NCBI RefSeq assembly: GCF_901411515.1
Contig: NZ_CABDUX010000001.1
Coordinates: 1,240,001-1,304,000, forward strand
DNA length: 64,000 nucleotides
Direction: 5' to 3'
DNA from: Raoultibacter phocaeensis
GTDB taxonomy: Bacteria > Actinomycetota > Coriobacteriia > Coriobacteriales > Eggerthellaceae
In this document: positions 17,139 through 25,598 of the stretch, piece by piece
How positions within the stretch are numbered: position 1 is the stretch's first letter
How the letters are laid out: the number at the start of each line of letters is the position of its first letter
The notes under the pieces: generated by a model
The model's input: the letters and a program-made list of their open reading frames with translations, nothing else
The model's database searches: none
What the model was told of the DNA's origin: nothing
Made by a program: the position numbers and the translations under genes

Positions 17139-18416
17139 ATGGATTTGAAGACATACCAGGCTGCGTTTACCGAAGTCGCTGCCGAATACGAACGTACCGT
17201 GTCGTCGTTCGGCCTCGCCTTCGAGCGAGAAGAATCGCAGCCGCGCGGCAAACGGTTCGAAGACCCTACCTGGGCGTGCGAAAACTGCGGCAAAAGCCTT
17301 ATCGGTGGCAACGGTTGGATTTCTCCCGGATGCATCGCGTGCCGGACGGGCGAGAAGACGGTGACGTTCTTCATCTCTCTTGCGTGCCCTAAGAATTGCT
17401 ATTTCTGTTTCAATCCGAATCAGGAGGATTACGAGCGGTACTGCCGCACGGATCGGGATGCGCTCGGCGAGCTCGAAGGAGCTCATGCTGCGGGAGCGCG
17501 CTTCGATTGCATTGCCCTGACCGGGGGAGAGCCGATGCTGCATTTCGAGAAGACCCAGGCGTTCTTTGCCCGGGCGCACGAACTGTTTCCCGATGCCCAT
17601 TTGAGGCTTTACACGAGCGGATACGACCTCGATGCCGCTGCGATGGATGCTTTGAAAGGAAGCGGGCTGCGCGAAATACGATTCAGCGTGAAACTCGAAG
17701 ATAACGAGCATGAGCGACGCATGGTCGAGGAGCGCATCCGCATCGCGGTCGATCATATCGAAGACGTTATGGTGGAAATGCCGGTTATCCCCGGCGCCCT
17801 CGACGAGATGAAAGATCTGCTCGTAAAGCTTGCTCGTTGGGGCGCGAAAGGCATCAATCTTTTAGAGTTCTGCTTTCCGCTCAACAACGCCGATGCGTTC
17901 GCCGCGCGCGGGTTCGATCTGCGCAGGCAACCGTTCGATGTGCTGTACAACTACTGGTATGCGGGCGGCATTCCCGTGGCGGGCAGCGAAGCGGAGGCGC
18001 TCGAGCTGCTGCGTTTCGCTCGCGAGCGCGACCTCGATCTCGGCGTGCACTACTGCTCGTCGGACAATAAGAACACGGGCCAGCTTTTCCAGCAAAACCG
18101 GATGCTCGGACGTTTGCAGCATGCGACAGGCCGCTACCTCGAATATCGGTTCGACGAAGAGGACTACCTCATCAAATGCGCGAAGGCGTTCGGTCCTTCG
18201 GTGGGGGCCGTGCAGCGCGCGCTCGGCGATCTCCTAGCCGACGATGAGATGCGCACATCACTTGAAGGCGGCGTATTGAGCTTTCCCGATGGGTGCGTGG
18301 ACGAAATTGTGCGCTGCGTGCCAAATGCCGAGCTTGGCATCAGCCTCAATGTGCTCGAAGCATCTCCCGAGGACGTGAGCATGCGCGAAGTGGGCATCGA
18401 GGCCGTAAGGCGCTAG
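17139..18416 (+). CDS. Radical SAM protein with N-terminal zinc ribbon
   Basis: The 425-residue protein has two Cys pairs near residues 48-70 (CENCGKSL and CIACRTGE), a likely zinc ribbon. The radical SAM CX3CX2C motif follows (CPKNCYFCFNPNQ), then the SAM-binding GGEP (ALTGGEPMLHFEK). The body is a TIM-barrel fold of the COG2108 pyruvate-formate-lyase-activating-like group. The ATG at 17139 is chosen because upstream sequence in frame is not conserved-looking, though only a weak GGGGG ribosome-binding site is present. It is monocistronic. The reaction is unknown; the zinc ribbon suggests a protein or RNA substrate. Confidence 0.85.
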   Translation: MDLKTYQAAFTEVAAEYERTVSSFGLAFEREESQPRGKRFEDPTWACENCGKSLIGGNGWISPGCIACRTGEKTVTFFISLACPKNCYFCFNPNQEDYERYCRTDRDALGELEGAHAAGARFDCIALTGGEPMLHFEKTQAFFARAHELFPDAHLRLYTSGYDLDAAAMDALKGSGLREIRFSVKLEDNEHERRMVEERIRIAVDHIEDVMVEMPVIPGALDEMKDLLVKLARWGAKGINLLEFCFPLNNADAFAARGFDLRRQPFDVLYNYWYAGGIPVAGSEAEALELLRFARERDLDLGVHYCSSDNKNTGQLFQQNRMLGRLQHATGRYLEYRFDEEDYLIKCAKAFGPSVGAVQRALGDLLADDEMRTSLEGGVLSFPDGCVDEIVRCVPNAELGISLNVLEASPEDVSMREVGIEAVRR

Positions 18417-18527
18417 CCTTTCGTTGCGGGCATCGTCACCGTCAACGTGTTCGGCAACGCCCATTAACGGTCCCAGGTGGGACGAGTGAGGACAGCAAAG
18501 AAGCAGTTCGAAAACTCGTCGTTGGGT

Positions 18528-18696
18528 GCGGGACAACAATCGTGCCATATGGCTTGATTTCTGTCCCGCTGCTCCCACCGCATTTCGGCAAACGAACGTC
18601 GCTTTCGTGTAACTCCTGTTCAGAGGCGTATACCCCTATTGTGAGGATATTGTTCACCGTTGAGATCAATGCCATATGGCACGATTGTTGTCCCGC
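18528..18696. repeat. Long inverted-arm element E1
   Basis: Perfect 26-bp inverted arms (18528-18553 and 18671-18696; arm begins GCGGGACAACAATCG and ends CCATATGGC) enclose 117 bp. The match continues inward with one gap (TTGAT / ATTGAT). It lies 86 bp upstream of the promoter of the DmsA-like operon. Confidence 0.85.
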
Positions 18697-18781
18697 GCAG
18701 GCCCGCCGACTCGCCTCCGCCCCTCCCTCCTCGTGGCACTTGGGCTCACTAATTATCCCTAAAGTAGAATAAAAATACATA

Positions 18782-18809
18782 TTGCACTAATAGTTTCACT
18801 AAATATAAT
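18782..18809 (+). promoter_or_regulatory. Sigma-70 promoter of DmsABC-like operon
   Basis: TTGCAC (18782-18787), a 16-bp spacer and TATAAT (18804-18809) lie 79 bp before the start at 18889. The surroundings are AT-rich and contain repeated CACTAA strings (18785, 18797, 18831), possible regulator contacts. Confidence 0.7.
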
Positions 18810-18888
18810 TAGCATGACAAGTATAAGTCCACTAAGCATGAGGGAAGTGGACGTGCTTGCGCAAGGCAGGAGCAATAAAGGAGGAGAG

Positions 18889-21789
18889 ATGTCATTGAAG
18901 ATGAGTCGCCGCGGCTTCTTGAAAGCCTCGGCGGTGGCTTCCGCTTCGACGTTGTTGCTGGGCTCAATGTCCCAAGCAGCGTTCGCTGAAGATGAAGCCG
19001 CCACCACCTCTGCCGACGACGTCCAGAAGATTCCGAGTGCGTGCCGCCAGTGCTACGGCCGCTGCGCGCTGTTCGGACATGTGAAGGACGGGCGCTTGGT
19101 CAAGATCGAGGGCAACCCCGATCTGTTTTCGGAAGGGACGCTGTGCTCGCGCGCGTTCGCCATTCCCCAGGAGATCTACAACCCGCTGCGCGTGCGCTAC
19201 CCGCAGAAGCGCGTCGGCGAAAAGGGCTCAGGGCAGTGGAAGCGCATCACGTGGGAAGAGGCGTACGAGGAAGCGGCCGAGCGTTTCACGAAGATCGGCG
19301 AGGAGCACGGTTGGCACACGATCGCCCACCAATACGGTACCGGCCGCGACATGCTGCAGTTCCAGGCCATCAACAAGCTGTGGCTCGAACTCGGCTCTAC
19401 GGCTACATTCGGCGTGGGCAACCTGTGCTGGGTCGGGTCGTACTTCACGAGCCAGCGTTTGTACGGCGATGAGACACAGTACACGGGATGGGACGGCAAC
19501 AATACCGATTGCATCCTCATCTGGTGCCGCCAGGAGCGCAGCCGCGGCTACTACGACTGGCTCACCGTCAAGCGCGCGCAGGAGCGCGGTGCGAAAGTGA
19601 TCTGCGTCGATCCGCGGTTCACGTGCACGGCGTCCAAGGCCGACCTGTGGCTGCCTATCCGGCCGGGTTCCGATATGGCGCTCGTGCTCGCCTTCGTCAA
19701 CGAGATCATCCATTCAGATAAGTGCGCCGAAGATTTCGCGCGCTACTACACCAACGCCCCGTTCTTCATCGACGAAGACGGCACAGGCTACCAGCTGCGC
19801 CAATCGATGATCGAGGAAGGCGGCTCCGACGAGCTGTATCCCGCATGGGACGAGGCACACGACCAGCTGATCTTCTGGTCGGGCGACTGGCAGAACAAGC
19901 AGGAGCTTGGCGGGCCGAAGGCGTTCCAGTGGCTCGATGCTCAAGGCAATATCGTGGCCGATGCGAAGCCGGCGCTTACGGGCAGCCGCGAAATCAACGG
20001 TAAAACGTATCGCACCTCGTGGGACATCCTCGTTGAGCACGTGACGCCGTGGACGATCGAGCGCGCGGCCGAATTCTGCGAGCTTGACGAAGATCGCATC
20101 CGCGAAGCCATCCAGATATACATCGACGCGAGCCCTGCTGCATGCTTCTGCCGCGGGCAGAAAGTCGAGTTCTCCATCAACACATCGGGCATCTCGCAGG
20201 CGTTCACCATCATGATGGCGCTCGCAGGCAACTTCGACACGAAAGGCGGCCAGAATATCGGCCGCGAGCCTGCTACCGGCTACGACTCGTTCATGTTCGA
20301 CGTCGTACCCAACCAGCAGGGCCGCATGGGCAAACGTCGTCTGGAAACCGCGAAGAACATCAAGAAGCTCTCGGTTTGCCAGAACACAGGCTACCAGCAG
20401 ATCCTCGTGGCGGACGACGCAACGGGAGAACTGAAGGAAACCACGCAGAACTCCGGCGGCCAGGTCATCTATGGCCAGCAGGGCGGCTTCGGTGCGGCAA
20501 CCACGAAAGCCATGGCCAAAGGCGACCCGTTCCAGATCTACGGCTATTGGCAGCAAACGAGCGAACCGATCCTCTCCATCGAGGGCGGCCACGAGATCGT
20601 CGAAGGGTTCAAGAACCTCGATTTCTTCGTGAACGTCGACATCTACATGACGCCGTCGGGCGAGCTCGCCGATATCATCTTGCCGGCAGCCCATCCCAAC
20701 GAGGTGGATCGTGTCGAGTGGGCTCACTCGGGTCACGGCTATCCGACGAGCCATACCTACCTCATCCGCCAGCCCTTCCATGCGCCGCTCGGCGAGGCGA
20801 AGGACGATATGGACATCTGCTTCGAGTTTGCGAAGTACATGGACGTTGACATGTTCTGGAAGGACAAGTACGAGTTTTTCGATTACATGGTGAAGGGCCC
20901 CGAAACCCTGCCGCCGCAGCTTTCGTGCGCAAGCTTCGAAGAGTTCCGCGAGCGCATCAGCGTGACCGGCGTGCAGATGAGCGACGTCAAGGGCGCTCCG
21001 AAGTACGAGACGGGCTTCATGCGCAAGACGAGCGATTTCCGACCTGGCTTCAACACGATGTTCCGCGGCAACAAGATGGGCTCGGTCTATCGGTTCCCCG
21101 GCACGACGCTGCCCGACGGCACGCAGATTCCTGCGCATCCGCAGTCGGATAACGGCAAGATGGAAATGTGGTCGGAGGATCTGCTGCTCTACGGCAACGG
21201 TCCGCTTCCGATGTACATCGAGCCGCCGATCACGCCGCTTGCGCGTCCCGACATGCTCGATGAGTACCCCTACACGCTCATTACGGGCGGCCGTTCCCAC
21301 GCGTTCTTCCACACCGAGTATCGCAACAGCCCGTGGATGCGCGAGGTGCACCTGTTCCCGACGGTAGATATCAACCCCGCCACCGCCGCCGAGCACGGCA
21401 TCGAGCAGGACGACTGGGTGTGGATCGAGACCTACGTCGACCGCATCCGTCAGCGTGCGAACCTCACCGAAGCCATCAAGCCGGGAATGATCCACGTCGA
21501 GCACGACTGGTGGTTCCCCGAGCGCGAGGCGACCGACGATCTGCACGGCGCGTTCGATTCGAACTGCAACGTGCTGTTCGAGAACAACGGCCCCTACGAT
21601 CCGGCGGTCGGCACCGACAACTACGGCGGCCTGTGCAAGATATACAAGGCCGAAGAGGGTGCACCCCAGAACATCTGCATGAACGAAGAGGACCTCAAGA
21701 TATTCCTGCCGCTTTCTGCTGAAACGATCGCCTCCGACGATCAGGCCGACGGCGTGGCTCAGGTAACGGTCAAGGGAGGTGCGCAGTAA
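18889..21789 (+). CDS. Tat-exported molybdopterin oxidoreductase, DmsA/PsrA-like catalytic subunit
   Basis: The 966-residue protein has a Tat signal (SRRGFLKAS). The classical N-terminal [4Fe-4S] motif follows: Cys52, Cys55, Cys59, Cys86 (CX2CX3CX26C). The bis-MGD domains and a C-terminal dinucleotide-binding domain complete it (ITGGRSHAFFHTEYRNSPWM, then the HDWWFPE block). The probable molybdenum ligand is Cys180 in GVGNLCWVG, as in polysulfide, thiosulfate and periplasmic nitrate reductases, rather than the Ser of true DMSO reductase. AAAGGAGGAG precedes the ATG. It heads an operon with DmsB-, DmsC- and TorD-like genes, so it reduces an external acceptor with menaquinol; the substrate cannot be read. 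Confidence 0.92.
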   Translation: MSLKMSRRGFLKASAVASASTLLLGSMSQAAFAEDEAATTSADDVQKIPSACRQCYGRCALFGHVKDGRLVKIEGNPDLFSEGTLCSRAFAIPQEIYNPLRVRYPQKRVGEKGSGQWKRITWEEAYEEAAERFTKIGEEHGWHTIAHQYGTGRDMLQFQAINKLWLELGSTATFGVGNLCWVGSYFTSQRLYGDETQYTGWDGNNTDCILIWCRQERSRGYYDWLTVKRAQERGAKVICVDPRFTCTASKADLWLPIRPGSDMALVLAFVNEIIHSDKCAEDFARYYTNAPFFIDEDGTGYQLRQSMIEEGGSDELYPAWDEAHDQLIFWSGDWQNKQELGGPKAFQWLDAQGNIVADAKPALTGSREINGKTYRTSWDILVEHVTPWTIERAAEFCELDEDRIREAIQIYIDASPAACFCRGQKVEFSINTSGISQAFTIMMALAGNFDTKGGQNIGREPATGYDSFMFDVVPNQQGRMGKRRLETAKNIKKLSVCQNTGYQQILVADDATGELKETTQNSGGQVIYGQQGGFGAATTKAMAKGDPFQIYGYWQQTSEPILSIEGGHEIVEGFKNLDFFVNVDIYMTPSGELADIILPAAHPNEVDRVEWAHSGHGYPTSHTYLIRQPFHAPLGEAKDDMDICFEFAKYMDVDMFWKDKYEFFDYMVKGPETLPPQLSCASFEEFRERISVTGVQMSDVKGAPKYETGFMRKTSDFRPGFNTMFRGNKMGSVYRFPGTTLPDGTQIPAHPQSDNGKMEMWSEDLLLYGNGPLPMYIEPPITPLARPDMLDEYPYTLITGGRSHAFFHTEYRNSPWMREVHLFPTVDINPATAAEHGIEQDDWVWIETYVDRIRQRANLTEAIKPGMIHVEHDWWFPEREATDDLHGAFDSNCNVLFENNGPYDPAVGTDNYGGLCKIYKAEEGAPQNICMNEEDLKIFLPLSAETIASDDQADGVAQVTVKGGAQ

Positions 21790-22361
21790 TGACCCGCAAT
21801 ATCATCTCAGTCGATCTCGACAGCTGCATCGGGTGCCATTCGTGCGCCGTCGTGTGCAAGCAGGAAAACGGCGTAGGGCTCGGCACCTACTACAACAAGG
21901 TGCTCACAGTGGGTCCCTCGGGCACGTTCCCTGATCTGGAAATGTACTATCTGCCTGTGGCCTGTCAGCACTGCGACAACCCCGAGTGCGTGAGCGTGTG
22001 CCCGACGGGCGCGAGCTACAAGCGCGAAGACGGCGTGGTGCTCGTCGATCACAGCAAGTGCATCGGATGCCAGTACTGCGTCATGGCCTGTCCTTACGGC
22101 GTCCGTGCCTACGACGAGGGCCGCGATAAGGGCGTCATCGAGAAGTGCACGATGTGCGCGCACCTCATCGACAAAGGCGAGCAGCCCGCGTGCGTGAAGC
22201 ACTGCCCCGGTCAGGCACGCCTGTTCGGCGATCTGGACGATCCCGAATCGCCGCCTTCGAAAATGCGCGCTACCAAGAAAGTTCACAAGCTCACCGATGT
22301 CGGCAACCATCCGGGTGTCGATTACGGTCTCGACAAGTTCACCTGGAAGGGCGGTGAGTAA
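21789..22361 (+). CDS. DmsB-like ferredoxin subunit, [4Fe-4S] electron-transfer
   Basis: The 190-residue protein carries four Cys clusters in DmsB order: CIGCHSCAVVCKQEN; CQHCDNPECVSVCPTGA; CIGCQYCVMACPYGV; CTMCAHLIDKGEQPACVKHCPGQA. That implies up to four [4Fe-4S] centres carrying electrons from the membrane anchor to the catalytic subunit. Its ATG overlaps the stop of the catalytic gene (TAATG), indicating translational coupling. It has no signal peptide of its own, as expected for hitch-hiker Tat export with the catalytic subunit. Confidence 0.94.
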   Translation: MTRNIISVDLDSCIGCHSCAVVCKQENGVGLGTYYNKVLTVGPSGTFPDLEMYYLPVACQHCDNPECVSVCPTGASYKREDGVVLVDHSKCIGCQYCVMACPYGVRAYDEGRDKGVIEKCTMCAHLIDKGEQPACVKHCPGQARLFGDLDDPESPPSKMRATKKVHKLTDVGNHPGVDYGLDKFTWKGGE

Positions 22362-22363
22362 GC

Positions 22364-23242
22364 ATGGAAGTACAATGGCCTCTGCTGATCTTCAGCGTCC
22401 TGCTCGGTATCACCTCCGGCGTCTTCATCTTCTTGGCGGTCGGCGAACTCAAGGGCAAGTTCAAAGAAGTCCGGTTCACCGGCGCGCTCATCGCGCTTGT
22501 GTGCCTGGCTGTGGGCGGTTGCGTGTCGGTGCTCCACATGGGGCATCCCGAACGCGCGCTGCATTTGCTCGGCAACCTCGGCTCGGGGCTTTCGAAAGAG
22601 CTCTTCGCCGTTGCCATCATGGGTATCGTGGCGATCGCGTATCTGATCCTCTCGCGTAAAGACTACCCCGGCGCATCGAAGGTGCTCGGCGTCATCGGCG
22701 GCATCATCGGCCTTGTGCTCTCGCCGATTGCGGGTGCGAGTTACCTGATCGCCGCTCGGCCCGCATGGGATTCGATCGCGCTGCCGCTCATGTATCTCGG
22801 GGCGGGTCTCGCGCTCGGCTTCACGCTCATGGCCGCGCTCGTGCTGCTCAAGGGCAAGGCTGCCGAAGAGGGAGGCTTCGCTCTTAAGCTCGCACTTGCC
22901 GGTGTGATCATCATGGCTATCACGGTAATCGCGTATGTTGTCTGGATCGCGATCGCTCCCTATCAGGCGCCGTCGCGCTCGATCGAGCGGCTCATCTCGG
23001 GCGATCTTGCCCTCATGTTCTGGTTGGGCGTTGTGGTGATCGGCGTGGTCGCCCCCGTGGCGCTCACGGCGCTCGCCTGCGTCAAGGCAACCAAGGGCGA
23101 AGGAGATACCGGCATCGCCAACCCGAAGAGCTTGAGCACGTATCTGTTCGCCTCGTTTGCCTGCACGGCCGTCGGTGCCGTGGCCATCCGTATGATCATG
23201 TACGCGGTCGGCACGAGCGTCGAACAACTCATATATAAGTAA
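22364..23242 (+). CDS. DmsC-like membrane anchor / quinol dehydrogenase subunit
   Basis: The 292-residue hydrophobic protein has about eight membrane helices and DmsC-family features such as GVFIFLAVGE near the start and VLHMGHPERALHLLGNLGSGLSKE. It starts two bases after the ferredoxin subunit stop. In this family it anchors the AB dimer and oxidises menaquinol. A 10-bp hairpin without a T-tract follows at 23250-23282 and may reduce expression of the chaperone gene downstream. Confidence 0.92.
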   Translation: MEVQWPLLIFSVLLGITSGVFIFLAVGELKGKFKEVRFTGALIALVCLAVGGCVSVLHMGHPERALHLLGNLGSGLSKELFAVAIMGIVAIAYLILSRKDYPGASKVLGVIGGIIGLVLSPIAGASYLIAARPAWDSIALPLMYLGAGLALGFTLMAALVLLKGKAAEEGGFALKLALAGVIIMAITVIAYVVWIAIAPYQAPSRSIERLISGDLALMFWLGVVVIGVVAPVALTALACVKATKGEGDTGIANPKSLSTYLFASFACTAVGAVAIRMIMYAVGTSVEQLIYK

Positions 23243-23249
23243 GCGATAC

Positions 23250-23282
23250 GGCGGCTCCGTGTCGATTGGATGCGGAGCCGCC
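23250..23282 (+). terminator. Intercistronic hairpin
   Basis: GGCGGCTCCG and CGGAGCCGCC form a perfect 10-bp stem around a 13-nt loop, between the DmsC-like and TorD-like genes. Without a following T-run it is more likely an attenuator or mRNA-stability element than a full terminator. Confidence 0.5.
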
Positions 23283-23300
23283 ACCGGTTAAGGAGCAACC

Positions 23301-23978
23301 ATGGAAGCAACCATGCCCGCCTCCCTTGCGGAGAACCTCATCGCCTTTGCCGAAAACCGCGGCAACGTGTACGGGTTTCTGTCCCGATGCTACGAGGTCG
23401 AAATCGATGCGGCGTTTGCCGAGCAGGTAGCCGAGCGCTTTACCTTTTCGTCGGACGATCCGGTTCTGACCGAGGCGCTCGACGCGATGAAGCGCGATCT
23501 TGCCGACCAGAGCCCAGAGCATCTCGAAGAGCTCGCCGTCGTGTTCAATCGCGTGTTCTTCGGCATGGGTCCGCGTACGGCGCAGAAAGCGTTTCCGTAC
23601 GAATCGGTGTACACGAGCTCCGAGGGACTCATGATGCAGGAGGCGTACTCTCGAGCGGTTTCTGCCTACCGCGAACAGCGGCTTGCGAAGAACCCTGCGT
23701 TTCCCGAGCCCGAGGACCATCTGGCCGTGGAGTTCGCGTTCATGCAGAACCTGTGCGAACGCGCTGCGGCGGCGCTGGCAAGCGGCGACGAACAGGAAGC
23801 GGAGCGGTTGTTCACCGAGCAGAGGGCGTTTTTGGAAGAGCACCTGCTTACCTGGATAGAGCGGTTCGCCGCCGATGCGAGAGAATCGGCCGAAAGCGGT
23901 TTTTACTGCTCCCTTGCGACGTTCACCGAGGAGTTCTTGAAAGCCGATGCGGCAGCGCTTGGGGAAGTGCTCGGATAA
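23301..23978 (+). CDS. TorD/DmsD-family molybdoenzyme chaperone
   Basis: The 225-residue all-helical protein has TorD/DmsD family features: NRVFFGMGPRTAQKAFPYESVYTSSEG in the middle (the F-P-YES region) and EPEDHLAVEFAFMQNLCERA. Such chaperones bind the Tat signal of the partner catalytic subunit and hold it until the cofactor is inserted. A ribosome-binding AAGGAG lies before the ATG. Its place right after the DmsABC-like genes identifies the 18889 product as its client. Confidence 0.92.
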   Translation: MEATMPASLAENLIAFAENRGNVYGFLSRCYEVEIDAAFAEQVAERFTFSSDDPVLTEALDAMKRDLADQSPEHLEELAVVFNRVFFGMGPRTAQKAFPYESVYTSSEGLMMQEAYSRAVSAYREQRLAKNPAFPEPEDHLAVEFAFMQNLCERAAAALASGDEQEAERLFTEQRAFLEEHLLTWIERFAADARESAESGFYCSLATFTEEFLKADAAALGEVLG

Positions 23979-24057
23979 ACAAGGCGGGTGCGCGTGCATT
24001 TGCTTGAGCCTTGTGGGATGAGCCGTGCAGGGGAAAGACGATAGGTGGATGGTGGAT

Positions 24058-24732
24058 ATGTCCGAAAAGCGTATATCGCGCAGGGGGTTTCTCGCAGCGG
24101 GGTGCGTGAGCGCTGCGATGGTGGGCTTAGGGGGCATCGGCCTTGCGACCAGGCAAGCCGATGCGGCGTACGTGAGGCCGCCCGGCATGGAATCGCAGGC
24201 CGATCTGATCGCGCGGTGCGATCGGTGCCAGCGGTGCTTGCAGGTGTGCCCCTACGACATCATCACGCCGTTGCCGCTTGGCGAGAACCTGGTGGCCTAC
24301 GGCACCCCCGTGCTCGATTTCACGCACGGGTACTGCGATTTCTGCATGCTCTGCACCGACGTGTGCCCGACAGGAGCGCTTCGCTTGGGTACTCCCACCG
24401 AAGCGAACATCGGCGTTGCGAAGGTCATCAAGGATGCCTGCGTAGCGTGGGACTGGACGGGGTGTACGGTCTGCAAGGACGAATGTCCCGTCGAAGGCGC
24501 CATCACGCTCGACGATCACGAGCGGCCCGTGGTCCATGCCGATCTGTGCGATGGCTGCGGTCGTTGCGAGGAGGTGTGTCCTTCAGCTTCGCTGCGCGCT
24601 TACAACAACGCGGTCGAGGAGAAAGGCATCGTTGTCGTATCGCGTGATAGCGTTGTCGGGCGCATCGAGGGTCCCATCGAAGGGGCGACGCTGCGCGATG
24701 GACGGTACGTGAGGGAAGGTGATGTGCGATGA
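24058..24732 (+). CDS. NapG/MauM-like Tat-exported ferredoxin
   Basis: The 224-residue protein has a Tat signal (ISRRGFLAAG). Four [4Fe-4S] motifs follow: CDRCQRCLQVCPYD; CDFCMLCTDVCPTGA; CTVCKDECPVEGA; CDGCGRCEEVCPSAS. The ATG at 24058 is chosen because AGGTGG lies nine bases upstream; an ATG at 24049 and a GTG at 24025 are alternatives. It overlaps the next gene by four bases (ATGA), giving a NapGH-type pair. NapGH relays electrons from menaquinol to a periplasmic acceptor; here it probably serves the DmsA-like enzyme or another exported reductase. Confidence 0.88.
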   Translation: MSEKRISRRGFLAAGCVSAAMVGLGGIGLATRQADAAYVRPPGMESQADLIARCDRCQRCLQVCPYDIITPLPLGENLVAYGTPVLDFTHGYCDFCMLCTDVCPTGALRLGTPTEANIGVAKVIKDACVAWDWTGCTVCKDECPVEGAITLDDHERPVVHADLCDGCGRCEEVCPSASLRAYNNAVEEKGIVVVSRDSVVGRIEGPIEGATLRDGRYVREGDVR

Positions 24733-25577
24733 AGACACGCATGCGCACGCTGCGCATCGTTGCCGGGCTCGCCGTGTTGGCGGTGGCCCTCGTCGGATTT
24801 CATTTCGACACCGCTATCGGCACGCTCTGCGCCCTGTGTCCTGCCGGGTTTCTTCAAATCGCGGTAGCATCGGGATCGGTTCCCTGGCCGCTGTTGCCCG
24901 GGGTGCTCATCGTGCTCCTCATCGTGTTTGCGCTCGGGCGCGCGTTCTGCGCCTGGCTCTGCCCGTCTTCGCTGCTCAAAAACGTTTTCGGCGGACACAC
25001 GCCGCGCGGCCTCATCGGGCGCTCGGGCGAGCGCTGCACGGTGCCCGAGAAGGGCTGCAGGCAGCCTGAGGGCGAAAAGCCCGCCTGCACCGCATGCTCG
25101 ACGGGCACCTCGGGCATCGCGGCTCAGGCGATCGTGCTCGGGGTGCTGCTCGTTGTCTCGTTTGTCGTCAAGTTCCCTGTGTTCTGTCTCATCTGCCCGA
25201 TCGGGCTTGTGTTCGGCTCGCTCTGGGCGGTCAACCGCATGTTCGTTCTGCTCGAGCCGGGATGGGAGCTCATCGTCTTCCCCCTCATGCTCGTAGCCGA
25301 GTTGTTCTTGTTCAAGCGGTGGTGCTCGGCGATCTGCCCGCTCGGGTTCTTCTTCACCCTTATGGCGAAAGCGCGCACAAAACTCAAGGTGGGCCTTCGG
25401 CCGCAGGCGAACTGCGCAACCTGCATCTCGCGCGAAGGCTGCACTACGTGCTCGACGGTATGCGCCGAGAACATCGACGTAGCATCCGCCGACCGCTCCG
25501 ATCTCGAGCCATGCACGATGTGTCTCGATTGCGTCGAAAACTGTCCGACGAAATCGATAGCGGTACGTCCGGACTAG
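24729..25577 (+). CDS. NapH-like membrane ferredoxin (quinol dehydrogenase)
   Basis: The 282-residue protein has about four or five membrane helices, Cys-Pro pairs in the membrane region (LCALCPAGF, WLCPSS, CLICPIG, CSAICPLGFF) and two C-terminal [4Fe-4S] motifs (CATCISREGCTTCSTVC, CTMCLDCVENCPTKS). This is the NapH/NosR-type layout. Its ATGA overlap with the NapG-like gene indicates coupled translation. The Cys-rich loop CRQPEGEKPACTACSTG is unusual for NapH and could bind a further metal. It ends the respiratory operon, convergent with the subtilase. Confidence 0.87.
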   Translation: MKTRMRTLRIVAGLAVLAVALVGFHFDTAIGTLCALCPAGFLQIAVASGSVPWPLLPGVLIVLLIVFALGRAFCAWLCPSSLLKNVFGGHTPRGLIGRSGERCTVPEKGCRQPEGEKPACTACSTGTSGIAAQAIVLGVLLVVSFVVKFPVFCLICPIGLVFGSLWAVNRMFVLLEPGWELIVFPLMLVAELFLFKRWCSAICPLGFFFTLMAKARTKLKVGLRPQANCATCISREGCTTCSTVCAENIDVASADRSDLEPCTMCLDCVENCPTKSIAVRPD

Positions 25578-25598
25578 GCGCGTGCAGCTGTCAAGCGG

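Noticed and set aside
19714-21546. Long minus-strand open frame opposite the DmsA-like gene
   Set aside because: It is fully antisense to a well-supported gene, has Arg/His/Val-rich shadow composition and no ribosome-binding site. The same applies to long antisense frames at 48402-49868, 38729-40156, 40869-42398 and 60039-61394.
18889-21789. Naming the enzyme DMSO reductase
   Set aside because: The likely molybdenum ligand is Cys180, not Ser, and related branches reduce sulfur, nitrogen or aromatic compounds.
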